NCBI GenBank assembly: GCA_000787465.1
Contig: JSYX01000005.1
Coordinates: forward strand, 1 to 64,000
DNA: 64,000 nucleotides
Origin: Thermomucor indicae-seudaticae
Lineage: Eukaryota; Mucoromycota; Mucoromycetes; Mucorales; Lichtheimiaceae
Reading direction: 5' to 3'
Shown in pieces: positions 46,167-58,300 of this stretch (position 1 is the first letter of the stretch; the number at the start of each line of letters is the position of its first letter). The position numbers and the translations under genes were made by a program. The notes under the pieces are model-generated. The model was given only the letters and a program-made list of their open reading frames with translations. It was not told where the DNA came from and did no database searches.

Positions 46167-48581
46167 ATGTCAGACATTCAATACGTCAAACCGTCCTCTT
46201 TTGACAGATGCCTCTCCAGTAACGGAAACGATGAAAATTTGTTATTCACTTCCTCCCAAAATGAAAACTCGCCACCGTTTGGTAATCAGAATTACGCATT
46301 CACCAATCCGCCCTTGCTCGATTTGACTTTCCCATCACCAAGTCTCGACACAACGGATGACTCAGGCGTTTCTCGGCCGACGGTTCCCACAGAAACGACA
46401 AGCGATCTCGATTCAACCTTGTCAACAGCAGGCTTGAGCCGAACATTCTCTCTTCCTGCTTCCAAGCCTGGAGAAAACGAAGCAACGCGATCTCGGAAAC
46501 GAGTTATCAGTAATCTAAACACAGCCAATACTTCACATTTGTTCTGGCAAGTAATAACGGCTCGGGCAGCGTGAAACACGTGGGACTAAAAAGTGTTTGT
46601 CGTGTCTGCAGGGTCCCTGCCTCTCAGCATCCAGAGATTGCACCTAAAGAATTTGAGAAATTTCTCCAGCAAAATGCTTTAGCCAAACGAGAACGAAATA
46701 GTCTCAGGAGGCGAAGTTCCATCTTGTCTGTTTCTTTTACCGCCAGCGATGCAGAGCAGGAGGAGAAGGAGGAGGAGAAAGACCAGGACAAAGATGGACG
46801 ACAGGCGAGTTTGGATGCTCTGGAAAGGAAACTGGTTTCGGACACAACAGAAGCACACGACGATGACAACAACAACAACAACAATAGTACCGCGCCTGAT
46901 GAAGGCGATCAGGGGTCTGAACGGAAATCGAGGTTAAGGCGAAGCATCAGTTTAGGAATGATGAATGCGGAAGGTAAGTTTTGCGCGTGTGTCGAGGAGA
47001 AACGCAGGAAAACTGTACTTACGCAATCGAATAGAAGACGAAAATCGAGTACCCGACTTTTTAGTTTTCGATCGCAATTCGTCAGCTTTGGATGAGTCGC
47101 CTGTACTTGTACCCAGATCCGATCGAACGTCATTGTTACGACGTGGAGCACGTACAAAGTTCCAACGGAATTCGTCATTTACACCGTCAGGCACAAGGCC
47201 GCCACGAGCAGAACGCATGCGGCATAGTGAATCAATGCCACCACCGTCGATGAACCAAGCTCGCTACGACTTGGCATCGCTGTCCTCTGAAGGCGGAGTG
47301 ACTTTAACAGATAACCCCGTCAAGCATGAAGACCCTGAACCGAAAGCTGCACCGCCGGCACCAGAAATAATTATCGGTGAACAAAAACAAGAGCATGATA
47401 CTAAGGAAGTGCAGTCCTTGGCCATTGCCGACCACTCCACACCTAGTAGTAGTAATAGTAGCAACAACAACAATGTCATACGGCCACCATCACCTTCATT
47501 TACGCCTCCTCCACCCCCTCCAGCACCATCATCACCACCACCTCCTCCACCACCGGAACATACGCATGAATCACGCATACCCGCACCTACCAGCAAAACA
47601 GAAAAGAAATCCTCGTGGTCATGGGGATTCAAACGGTCCAAGTCCGAACAGGTCAGATCGGATCCGGGACGGGCACTGACAGTACCTGATCAACATAACG
47701 ACGCGACACCTCGACCGCGGCCATCCAGCTCTAGCGAAGTTCCCAGTAGTAGTAGCAGCAGCAGCAGTAGCAGGCGATCTGTGTTCTCTTCCTTATTTTC
47801 TCGTAAAAGTTCAAATAAGACGGCACCGGCGGAGACGGGCAACAACACAGCACCTACGCCGCCCAAGGATTTCCAGCTGAACAGGATCAATCAGAATCGT
47901 CTTCCTATACACATCGAACGAGCCATCTATCGACTGTCACACATGAAACTCGCCAATCCACGACGACCACTTCAGGAACAAGTATTAATTTCAAATCTCA
48001 TGTTTTGGTACCTGTCTGTCGTGAGTTCTTCACATCAGTCGCAGGATGGCTCGGATAATCATAATAATAATAATAATAATAATACCAACAACAATAAACC
48101 CCGCATGATGGGTCCTGCTGCTGGTAAACGGGGCAAACGACGACCACCGTCCGGTATCCCCAGCAGTAATAATAAAGCACAACTCAAGGGAGACGACGGG
48201 GTGTCACTGCAACAATACATGGGCAACGGTAAAGATTCTACAGGCTTTGTTGTCCCAGAAAACTATCTACGGCCTCAACAACAAAAGCAGGAAAGTGCGA
48301 CGAAGAACAATGGCGGCGGACGAGGCAACCGACCCCGACGCAGTGTATGTGATTCGGATGAAGACGAAGACGATGATGAAGAAGAAGAAGACAGTGACAG
48401 CAGTAACTCTTCGGATGATGATGATAAGCCCTGTAGGCCTATACGGACAGCACCCGGACGTCAAGCCATGGCAGAGAGGCAACGCGACAAGAAAATGCAT
48501 AATACCCAATCACGAAAAGCAAAAGCAGATGATGATGTACCCTTGTCCATGTATAGAAAATCACGAAGCAATAATAAATAG
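46167..48581 (+). CDS. ZDS1/ZDS2-type PP2A regulator
   Basis: Three exons (46167-46546, 46612-46973, 47035-48581) give 762 residues. The N-terminal Zds block 'LFWVPASQHPEIAPKEFEKFL' crosses exon 1 to 2 over an intron with a GC donor ('CTG|GCAAGT', 46547). Long disordered Ser/Asn/Pro-rich sequence follows (poly-Asn, 'PPPPPPAPSSPPPPPPP'), then the Zds_C domain 'HIERAIYRLSHMKLANPRRPLQEQVLISNLMFWYL'-like at about 560-600 (given here only by its key motifs ERAIYRLSH and LISNLMFWYL), and an acidic patch near the end. Yeast Zds1/2 bind PP2A-Cdc55 and control mitotic exit, polarity and mRNA export. The stop is 18 bp from the convergent PGAP3 stop. Confidence 0.85.
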
Positions 48582-48599
48582 TTTTTCATTCTATCTGCA

Positions 48600-49553
48600 T
48601 TAAGATCGTTTTGAGGTGATTTCGTGGCGGGTATCGAGGAGAACGAAGCGGTACCAAAGAGCCATGAGCGGGATGGTAGCGAGGTGCCATAAGCTGTGGG
48701 CGTCGAGAATGCGTAGGATAGGCGGGAAATCGAGGAGTTCAAGGAACATGGCGGCTGCGGTACCAGCCACCGAGACCAAAGCCAGGTAGGCGTAGTGTCT
48801 GCGGGACGTCTTGCGCACGTATTGAGCGATGGACCAGACCACCCAAAGGAGCAACTGCAGCGAGCCGACGACGACGGAAGCCATCATGTTGTAGCCGTAA
48901 TCAAACCGGACCAGCGAAAGGTACCCGACGTGAGCCAAGAACAGGACCAAGACCACCACCGACAGAGCACGCAGAACCAGGCGATGGCGCAAATAAAAGA
49001 TGCGGATCAAGGCGTAATACAGCGAATACAGGATCAGGAGGCCGGCACTAAAGTAGTCGAGCTTTTCGGTGACGGCCAAGTCGCGTGCATGGAACACGGT
49101 GCTCCAGACCCAAGCGTTGATCCCCACCAGGCTGAACACGAGCATGAACGGTTTCAGAAAGTAGGCATTCGGGATCTCGCGTCGCAGCACATGGAGGTAA
49201 TGATAGTGAACCCATCCGTTGCCAATCGAAAACAGGACCGATGCCGGTTCTTGCATGCCCAAGAACCGGTAGAACGGCCATTTGCCATAGTACTGGTAGA
49301 CCGGCGTGCCCTCGCGAATGGCGCGATCCGTGACGGCATGCATACACGTGTACTGGCAATTCTCCGGGCAATCCCATTGCATGAACCGTAGCGTGAGCGG
49401 CAATGGCGGTTGGCTCGAACATGTGCTGTCAATGCATTGCCGTACGCAACCCAGAAACTCGGGTTGAATGTTGCCCTTGGAGGCATAGGTTACGCCTACT
49501 ACTACGAAGAGCACAAGAAATACAATGACCGCACTGCTTAACACAGCACGCAT
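48600..49553 (-). CDS. PER1: GPI phospholipase PGAP3/PER1
   Basis: An intronless 317-residue gene. A signal peptide ('AVIVFLVLFVVVGVTYAS') is followed by a Cys-rich luminal part ('CVRQCIDSTCSS', 'WDCPENCQYTCM'), 'YYGKWPFYRFLGMQEPASVLFS', and seven or so membrane segments. The CREST-type catalytic residues are present: 'NAWVWSTVFHARD' and 'LDAHSLWHLATIPLM'. Per1/PGAP3 removes the sn-2 acyl chain from GPI anchors in the ER/Golgi during lipid remodelling. Being single-exon it stands out among its intron-rich neighbours. Confidence 0.95.
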   Translation of the reverse strand: MRAVLSSAVIVFLVLFVVVGVTYASKGNIQPEFLGCVRQCIDSTCSSQPPLPLTLRFMQWDCPENCQYTCMHAVTDRAIREGTPVYQYYGKWPFYRFLGMQEPASVLFSIGNGWVHYHYLHVLRREIPNAYFLKPFMLVFSLVGINAWVWSTVFHARDLAVTEKLDYFSAGLLILYSLYYALIRIFYLRHRLVLRALSVVVLVLFLAHVGYLSLVRFDYGYNMMASVVVGSLQLLLWVVWSIAQYVRKTSRRHYAYLALVSVAGTAAAMFLELLDFPPILRILDAHSLWHLATIPLMALWYRFVLLDTRHEITSKRS

Positions 49554-49684
49554 CGTATAGTGTCTGAAGAAGCTGAAACGTTTCTTACAGAACAGTTTTC
49601 TGGCCTGTTATTACAAAATTCCGCTTTCAAAACATAAATGAAGCAATAACAGTAACGGATAGAACTAAAAAGCAAAAAGTTTTT

Positions 49685-51584
49685 TTATTGTAACCGAACA
49701 GGTAGAAAGTTGCCTACAATGACCGTCTAAAGGTGACATCAGTTAAAGTGCACAGCTTTACACCGCCGTATTCACAACTTACCGGAATGTTGTATTTGTC
49801 TCTTCGGATAGTAAAGGAAAAGCAGCAAGATATGACGCTCGTGTTTTCGGGATCAGGGCTCTTCAACAGGCAGGATGTCAGCACAGCCTTCTGACCAGGA
49901 TCAAACGCAATGTTGCCATATTTCTACAGAAAAACCCAAATCAATCAGCACACACTACTCCAGCGGGGAAGGAGAAAAGCTTGTACTGCTTTTCTACTTG
50001 CGAGAGCGACACTCACCTCCCAATAGTTGACAGCAGACTCTTCAGCCATTAACTCGTAGATACAGAGACGTCCCTAATCGCGTCCACGTGGTTAGATGCG
50101 CATGCCCTGAACTGGCTCAGGAGAGCCAAGACACTTGCCTCTCGTAAACTTTCGATGGGTACATTGACAAGCGACGCAAACTCTTTATTGCCCTTGTAGA
50201 TTTCTCCAGTACGACGCCACAGACATGCTGGAATTCCCATGGAGCTAAAGACACGATCATAGTCCTAAAAAAGAAGATTGGTTCGGTACTGTATCCGTAG
50301 CCAATCACATTTCACAAACCCCACATACCAGTAACAGTCTTTCAAAGGCTTCTTCAACCAATATCAAATCAATATCAGTCAATGACTGGGCAACTGACCG
50401 GAACGCCGGTCGAAACGTTCCCATCACATTCAAGATGCGTTGTCGACTTGAAGCTGACATGCTAGAGAAAAAAGGGATCAATATGCCATTGTTTGCTGGC
50501 ACATTTTTATATGCTTACTTGTTGTCCATGTATTTCTGTAATCGCGCATAGCCATTAACGTAATTGTATGGTTTCAGGAATCCTGCTTCGTACTTTGCAT
50601 TGATCACTTCTGTCAGTCGGTCTTCAAGTTTGCCATCGGAAGGGTCAGCAGCGGTAAGGAAGAACTTTTCGGTCGTGTTTACGGCAGGTGTTGAGGCAGC
50701 AGCAGCTACAGCTGCTGCGGGTTGGTTATTGTTACTGTTGTTGTTATTGTTGCTGGTATTGGTATTATTGTTGGGATACATATTCTGCACGTCATTGCCA
50801 TCGCCCAGAGAGTCAAGGAAATTACTAGATTCAGAGTTACACATTTGTTTAATTTCATTTTTTTGGGGGGGCTATCCCGTCGTACCTGATCACTGATATT
50901 TCATTGCCCATATGTTCGCTGGCAAACGTTAATTGTCCTGTGCCCATTTGTCCAAAGAACTGCATAGGTAATCCGCCCAGATTGGTGTTACTGCCCACAC
51001 CTATAAAACTAACGTTGAGTGGACGAGAAAAAAAAAAGAAAAGAAGCATTTTTTTCTTCTTTATAATGTCTTACCGTTTCCTATATTGTTGAGTGACAAG
51101 TAGTTTGCACCCGTCGCGGCAGCAGCGGCGCGGTTTTTGTTGGCCAAACTGGCGCTATGTGACGCACTGGGTTGTTTTGGCTCGTCATGGCAAAGGTGGC
51201 CAATACTTCGTTTTATACATCGCTGACAAGGTCGACCTGAGAATCGATTAGATTGAGCGAGATTCGCAATGATTTTTCTTGTTCAACCCCACCTTCATCG
51301 CACGTCATGTGTGAACGTCGACAGTAGACGCAAGCTTTTCATTGACATCAGCAGACGATTAGCATTGGCCATGTCGGTGACTGTTCAAAAAGGGCATATG
51401 GGGTAGACTCACCATGAGTCACTTTTCGTCGTTTCGGACCCGTTCTTTTCTTTTTGGCGTCCTGTGAAGCGGCAGTATTGGTACTTGACTCAGAAGGTGA
51501 TTCAGCATTGCTTGCTGATGGAGTGGCTGATCCTGGTTTATTACTAGGATTGTCGCTTTCTTGTGGCAAGTTTGTCGTGTCCAT
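49685..51584 (-). CDS. Zn2Cys6 transcription factor of the ERT1/AcuK family
   Basis: Spliced minus-strand gene, roughly 450-470 residues. Exon 1 ends in a basic run ('KKKRTGPKRRKVTH') and splices into 'ACVYCRRSHMTCDE' and then 'GRPCQRCIKRSIGHLCHDEPK', giving C-x2-C-x6-C-x5-C-x2-C-x8-C. The middle has poly-Asn and Ala runs. The C-terminal PAS-like region includes 'KYEAGFLKPYNYVNGYARLQKYM', 'RVFSSMGIPACLWRRTGEIYKGNKEF', and the end 'NIPTVIVGNFLP', all family traits of Ert1/Rds2/AcuK. These factors activate gluconeogenic genes (PCK1, FBP1). The 9-residue-plus linker between zinc ligands 3 and 4 lacks an unusual insertion. Confidence is high for family. Confidence 0.9.
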
Positions 51585-53989
51585 GGCGAGGTCACTCTTT
51601 TTTTTTTAGTGAAAGGGAAATTGTTGCCCCACACTCTCTCTCTTTACTCATTTTTTGTGATCCAGGTTTTTAAATCTCAGACAAACTTTCGACCCAAGTG
51701 CAGCACGCTCCTTCTTGGGTACACTGCATAACGAAACACTTGCTCATGTTGTAAAACAATGATAAATTTGGATTCTCATTCATGGGGTGAGTTGGTAGCG
51801 TTAATGCACTCGATATGGCGGACTTTGTTATCCACATCATCGATGATGGATCACCCAACTGTGCTCCTGAAATTGTAGTATCAAAATGATAGACGATAAA
51901 TAGGCTGCCTCGCAACAGGTTTGTGTTTTGTGTAATATGCCATTGCAAGAATACCATACACAGAGTACTTGACAGATATGAAGTTGGACTGCATCTCAGA
52001 TCGTCGCTGATAATGCAGGACAACATTTATATGGGAGGCGAACTCCGCTGGGTAAGTCTCTCCAGCTTCACATAATGCCTGCTCAAGGGCGAGAGCGCGA
52101 GGATGTCGTAACCAACTGAGGCGATGTGTCCTTCCACCGCGAACAGCATGTCCAGGACGTCTATCCATATTTTATGCGAGACCCACAGTGACCAGTTATG
52201 ACTCACCACGAGCGCCGCCACAACCGTCCACATCGTTTTCCCGGTTACCATGGTCCAATAGCCTCGGGTTATGGCTCATATACTCTGTACTCGCCCAGCT
52301 CCGCTGTCTGAATGAATGGCTGTGTGTTTACGTTTTTTTCGACACTTTTCCTCAGAGTTGTCATAACGTCGTTGTTGGCAGGTCTGTATATCAGTTAGTT
52401 AACTTGTCATCGCGATCCATGTCCGTTAGGTCCGAATAGCCGAACTCGGTCAGGACCCACGGAATGGTTCCGTTGTGGCCAGGAAACGAGTGGTTAACCG
52501 TAACTAGCACGTGCACTTGAGACACGATCTGTTCGCGAATGACCGAATGAATCATGGAATGGGTTTAATGACATCCAACTGTCTCAGTCGAATGGCGCAC
52601 TCTGTTGGAGGAGGAACAATCAGCTAGCGTTTTGTGCATACTTGACGCACTGCACAGTTTCATCTTGCGCGAAAAAATGTTGGTCAGCACGTCATTGCCC
52701 ACCTTTTGCGCTGCCACGCTCTTGGATTGACAAGGAAAGCATGCTTAGGACGAATTGGCACAAGACTCGTCATTGCCGCAATCTGCATTAGCAAAGGGTT
52801 ACTCATCAAACTCTACGTAGTTGACTATTGATGTGCGCCCTTTAAGAGAAGCCAGCTTCTGCAGAGATTTACGCGTCTCTTGGATTACGCAATGGGGCAA
52901 TTCAGTCGACGTTGCTTGCTGGAATGAAGCATCTGCATACGACGGCTTGCGCGATGGTATGCATTTTGTTTGCCAAGAAGGGCCAAATTCACTACTGAAG
53001 CTGCTTAGGCCCTAAATTACTTGTCGACGTGTCGTGCATGTTCAAAGAACACTGCCGTCAAGGCCCAGACTGTTCCAGACAAACGCTGGATTCTTGGAAT
53101 TTGGTACCCTAAACTCGATTAGGTTTAGCCCCTGTGCAAAAAGCCCGTGCCAAAAAATCAACAGGGCAGTTGAAAGGACCGCCCATACCAAATCTGTCTA
53201 GTGTTCCATAACGCATAATACATTGCTCTGTTGACATTTGCGGGTGCAATATCAAGGAAAATCGATGGCATTATATTTGCTCAAGTGAAGAGGAACATTA
53301 AAGCTCATAATACCAATACACATTAAACCGGGCGAATGGCTGCTTGTTCATAGAATCGGATATATACTAGAGCTAAATTGACACAGAGCGTTGACCATCG
53401 AGAACTCCTCTTCGCACATGCTGAAAGATTTGAATGAATTGGCCACCGCCATAAACCACGCCGCACCTGCAGCATGCGGCGGCGGTTGTTTGAGACAAGT
53501 GGGCCCGTTTGTATTCGCAGAGTTTTTGCTCAATTCAATCTCAGGATTGCCATGAGAAACCTGCCTCGATGGAACGACGGGAAGGAGAGAATCCAGATCC
53601 CCCATTGCTGGTTTCCAAAACGATTATTGCTCTTTCTATTGGTGACGGAGTCCATCTGTAGCCAAGACATCCGGAAAAAAGATTTCTGATCCCAGATTAC
53701 TATCGTCAAAGATCACTTTGTCTCTCTCTCTCAAGGCACGGAAGCGCGAGCGAACGATGGAGCTTTGCTCAAGGAAAGAAGCAGAGAGAGAGCAACATTG
53801 AGGATTGCAGTCAATGTTGAGAGTTATAAATAAAGTAACACCAAAAGGGTAATTTGGGAAGGGAGAGAGACCTCTTTGAAAAATTTCTCTTTGGTGGGAT
53901 TCCCGTGTGTGCGCGCGATCCCTGAGTTTCTTATTTTCCCTCCCTTCAGCTCTCCCTTCTTCACTTCTTTATCTCTTTCCCTTCCTTCA
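51585..53989. other. Region with fragmentary coding-like sequence, no intact gene
   Basis: Several minus-strand stretches look like protein but do not join into one frame: about 51,673-52,026 (ending 'CCTWVESLSEI'), 52,027-52,300 ('GHIASVGYDILALSPL'), 52,405-52,560 ('GTIPWVLTEFGYSDL'), 52,745-52,900 ('GRTSIVNYVEFDE' then a stop), 53,115-53,255 and 53,345-53,605. Stops and frame changes separate them. I infer either a decayed gene or a gene with introns I could not resolve; no family was recognised. The right end (53,700-53,989) is the promoter of the sensor gene, with CT-rich tracts. Confidence 0.35.
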
Positions 53990-55213
53990 ATGCGTCTGAC
54001 CGTTCCTTCTACACGGATTCTCGTCACCTTTATCTTATTACTACAGATCGCCACGGTCGCACGGCCTCAGGACGCATCGGGCGCCGGATCATCCGCCGCC
54101 GCTGCTGGTGGTGGTAGTGGTGGTGGTAATAGTGCAGTGCAACAACCAACTACAACTGCAGCTCCTCCTCCACAGACCACCGCTCAGCCAACATCCGAAG
54201 CACCCGCGCCTGCCACTACTACTACCGCTGCTGCTCCAGCTCCTACTACGACGACGGCTGCAGCTCCTCCGGCACAGACTACCAGTCCAGTTGCACAAAC
54301 GACTCCTGCGCAACCTACCACATCACCTACTGATAATAACAATAATAACCAACAACCTACTACAACCACTCCTGCCAACAACAACAACAATAATAACCAG
54401 CAGACACAGAGCAGTGACAAACCCGACGCGGGAAAGAGTAAGAATAATAATAACAACAACAACGGAAAGTCGACTGGATCTGCTTCTTCTCCGTCCGCCA
54501 GTGACGATACATCTTCGTCTGGAGCATCTTCTTCGTCTTCCTCGAGCTCTTCGTCGTCGTCTTCTTCTTCTCAAAGTTCTTCTAGTTCCTCGGGCAACCA
54601 AGACAATGGCAACAACGTCGGTGCGATTGCTGGCGGTGTCGTTGGTGGTATCGGTAAGGAGATAACGCGTGGTTCCGTAGTTTGAAGGGAGTAACTTTAT
54701 CTCATTCATTGTCTTTTGCTAGTGGGTGTGGCGTTTCTTGGTGGTTTCATGACTTGGTTAAACCGTCGTGGTGGTTGCACGCGAAAACGCTACAAGCCTA
54801 ACAAGGCGGATTATCAAGACTTTGGTATGGCTGAATCCGACTTTTCACACCAACCTTCACCAGCCATGGCTGCTGCGGCAGCTACGACTCCTGTGATGAC
54901 GAGTACTTCTCCATCCATGGCCCATAATAATGCGGTGCCTCCATTTAACGAACACGGCAGCAGCAATTATTATCAAGACGAAGACTATTATCATCACTAT
55001 CCTCAGGATCAGCAGCAAGCTTATTATTATCATCATCCTTCTCCCCAACCAGAACATCATCAACCTTATTACGATGGTGGTGCGGCCGGGTATTATCCTC
55101 CTCAACAGCAGGAACAGCTTGGCATGTATGCACCACAGACTCAACCAGGATATTATAAGCCGGATCTGGCGGATCTTGATTCTGAACAGCAAACGCCAAC
55201 ACATCATGGATAA
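53990..55213 (+). CDS. Mucin-like single-pass membrane protein (wall-stress-sensor type)
   Basis: Two exons (53990-54653, 54723-55213) encode 384 residues. A signal peptide ('ILVTFILLLQIATVARPQ') is followed by about 190 residues rich in Thr, Pro, Ala, Asn and Ser, with a run of 15 Ser, as in heavily O-glycosylated stems. A Gly-rich transmembrane segment ('VGAIAGGVVGGIGVGVAFLGGFMTWL'-like; core AGGVVGG and AFLGG) is followed by a basic stop-transfer 'NRRGG' and a His/Tyr/Gln-rich cytosolic tail. The layout matches Mid2/Wsc-type sensors and similar SKG6-type proteins, but there is no WSC cysteine domain. Function is inferred from layout only. Confidence 0.7.
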
Positions 55214-55372
55214 AAAATGTGTATCTTTCTTGTTTTCAAACGTACTATATTACCAATACATAACGTTTATATTTAGATAACGCATTATCAAAACAGGCGG
55301 AAAAGAAATACACAAATAATAACAGTACATGAAAAGAAAAGAAAGGGGTATAGGTGCTAACATGAGTTACAG

Positions 55373-58300
55373 CTAGATATGTTCATCTTCACCTGATATG
55401 GAGGATGGATACAATGAAGAAGAGGATAGAGTCGATGCGCCGTCTCTTTCACTGGGGGCAACCGAACCATCATCTTTAAGAACCCAAGTTAGCCGGGGAC
55501 GATTCATCTTGAGAAGAAAAGTACAACTTACCTGGAGCAGAAACAAATGTGCGCAAGGCATGCTCGACCTCTTTGCCTGTTGCCCAACCCTCTTCATAAT
55601 ATCGGCGCACGTTTTCATATCCAGTCTTGTCCCCTGCGTTGGCCAAGTACAACCAGTAACGTAGCGCCTTTTCCCGGCTCGGCTCCGGCACGCCGATACC
55701 CTGTTCGTAGCATCTCGCTACATGCTCGAGCACGCTGGTATCACCTTCCTCTTGAGCGAGCTGCAGCAGAGTCCGGAAGCCTCGCTCGGGATCGCGCGGG
55801 ACATTGCCCCACCCATTTAATTGATAGAGCGCCACCATGATTTTGGCCGCTGTCAGCTGATCAGCAGCTGCTGCTGCTGGCAAGAACCAGCTGGAATATG
55901 CTTCTCGGTACTGCGCCATCTTGTGCAAGAGCTGACCAATCTGCAACTTGAGCTGTGGGCTGTCGGACAGGGCATGCGCCTTTTTGTAGCATGCCAAGGC
56001 CTTGTCAAGGTCGACGGGGTGGTCCGGATCGTAGCCGTGTTCGTAGTATGAACCTAGCATGACGATCGACTCCTGGTCACCGAGCGCGGCGGCTTTCTCG
56101 AAATATGAAAAGGCATGCTTGTAGTTCTGAACAAGGATAAAGATCGTTTTCTTGTTGTTGGTGGAGGAGTAGTCGTCGCCCTTGTGGCCGCGGTGATAGA
56201 GGTGGCCGAGGGTACGCATCGCCTCTGGAACGGGTGTTGTTGTTTTTGTTGTTGTTGCCGAGGCGGCGGCGGCTCGTTTATAGTCTTCAAATGCGCTCTT
56301 GAGTTTTTGTTCTTGCCAGAGAAGCTTGGCTCGCTCGTAGAGCGCGCGTGGATGGCCTGCGTCTGCGGCTCGAAAGATGTAGGTGCGTGCGACGGCTGGA
56401 CTGGGTTCGAGGCCGGCTAATCCTTGCTGGTGGAACAGGCTGATTTGGTAATACGCTTCCGGGTGCTTTTCAAAATCGACGGCTCGACGGTAGTGTTCCA
56501 GTGCGGCGAAGTCGTCGTTGTCCACGTGGTGGGCCAGTTGTCCGAGCCGATACGTGGCTTCAGCGCATCCAACGCTTTCGCCGCGTCTGTACCATCGTCT
56601 GGCTTCAGCGATTGCGTCGCCGGCTGCCTCGCCGAGAAGAACGAAAGCCTGGCCAAGAACCTTTCTGAGACGCGGATCGTCGTTGCTGAGCTCTTGTTCT
56701 TGCTGCGTTACGATTCTTTTCAATTCATCCAGGCCCGCTTGGCTCTTTCGGTCAATGAGACCCCGGATACGGTAGGAAGCCAGCATGATACGCGAAATGG
56801 GATGACCGGGCTCCTTGTTGAACCACTGAGCAGCTTCGTGATAACGGCCCAGGGTGTCGAAGACTTGGCCAGCGTAGACGGCTGCAAGCGGTTGGCCCTG
56901 GCGGACTGCCAAACCGTAATACAGGATGGCTCTTTCTGGGTTTCGTGGGATGGCCGGCAGATCGCCTGTTTCCTGGAACAAGCCCAGCTGGACGGAAGCC
57001 TGGGCATCGCCCATCTGGGACGCGTTTTCGAGCAGATCCTTGGTTTCGGTGCCGGTCCAGTCTTGATCGAAGCTTTGGTCGCGGTAGAGGAGCATGGCTA
57101 ATTCGCGCTTGCTGCCTGCATGGCCCAACATGTCACCTTGCGTCAACCGATACCGTGCTTCACGATCGTCATTGTTTTGCAACGCCAGGAGACCCAACTC
57201 GTACGATGCTGCACCGTGACCTTGGCCGGCGGCTTCTTCAAGCCATCGCTTGGCTTCTGTCACATTCTTGTCAATTCCTCGACCGTGTAATAGCAGATAA
57301 CCTTTGAATCGCGCAGACAGACCATCAGCGGCCAGCGTATTCATTATTACGTGAGGGGGTCAACACCTTACCAAGACGATAGCGTGCTTCTCTTGCGAGC
57401 GTCATGTTCTCCGCTGACTCTTGATTGCTTTTCATGAGGTCCAGTTGAGGCTCGAGCTGTCGCAGGTACATGAGGGCTTCTGTATCCTTTCCTTGGAGCA
57501 TGCATAGTTTGGCGAGTCGCGAACGCGCTCTTTCTTGTGCCCAGTGGACAGGACTGTGTCTTTTAACGTGTTGAACAGCTTGCTCGTACCATCGCATCGC
57601 CTGCGCTATGTCCTTTGATGTGCCGATACCGAATTCGCAGCAGACACCTGTTTTCGAAAAAAGAAAAGAGAGATGAGTCCACAAAGATGGGACTTGTTAA
57701 TCAGTATTATTCTGGCGTTACCTAGTAATTCTAGAGCATCGATACGTTGATCTCCTGTGGCCTGCTGGATCATCTCGCACAGCGATTTGTACGCGTTGGC
57801 TTTGTTCGGTTCTTCTCCCACGTCGTGTAGTACGGCGAGTCGAATTTTGCATAAACGGGCGTGCCAGCGAAAGGACGGCTGAATGTTTTCTTGCCGTGCC
57901 ACTTGATCGTACTTTGCGAAAGCTCTGTCGCGCAAACCGTTCTGCTCATACATTTCTGCCATCGCCAAGCTTGCCCTAAAAAGTAATTTTGTTCAGTGCA
58001 CTTGCATTGATTTAGGAGACATTCTTCCTTTTTTTTCCTTACCTGGCATAACCGAGGTTTTCCGCAGCTGTGAGACAAGCGAGCGCTTGCGCCAGATCAG
58101 GCTCGACAGCCCATCCTTTCTCGTGATAGCGAGCAAGGGCAAACCATGCTTTTGGGTCTTGCAATTGTTCAGCGGCGAGTTGGAGAAACTGGTACGCCAT
58201 CTGGTAGCGTTCTTCCTGACTCGTCGTGCCGGGTCCATGTCCAGTTTCGTAGGCCATGGCGAGTTCACGCAGCGCAGCGGCGGCATTGTCTTTGCTTGAT

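Noticed and set aside
48795..49391. 198-codon plus-strand frame opposite PGAP3/PER1
   Set aside because: Shadow of the intronless PGAP3 gene; His/Gln-rich composition results from complement of hydrophobic codons.
54100..54660. Long frames of Arg/Leu/Val-rich sequence on other frames of the sensor gene
   Set aside because: Produced by trinucleotide-like repeats encoding Thr, Ser and Asn in the true frame.
56424..57101. 225-codon plus-strand frame within the Sel1-repeat gene
   Set aside because: Antisense shadow of regular helical repeats; no start context or domain.
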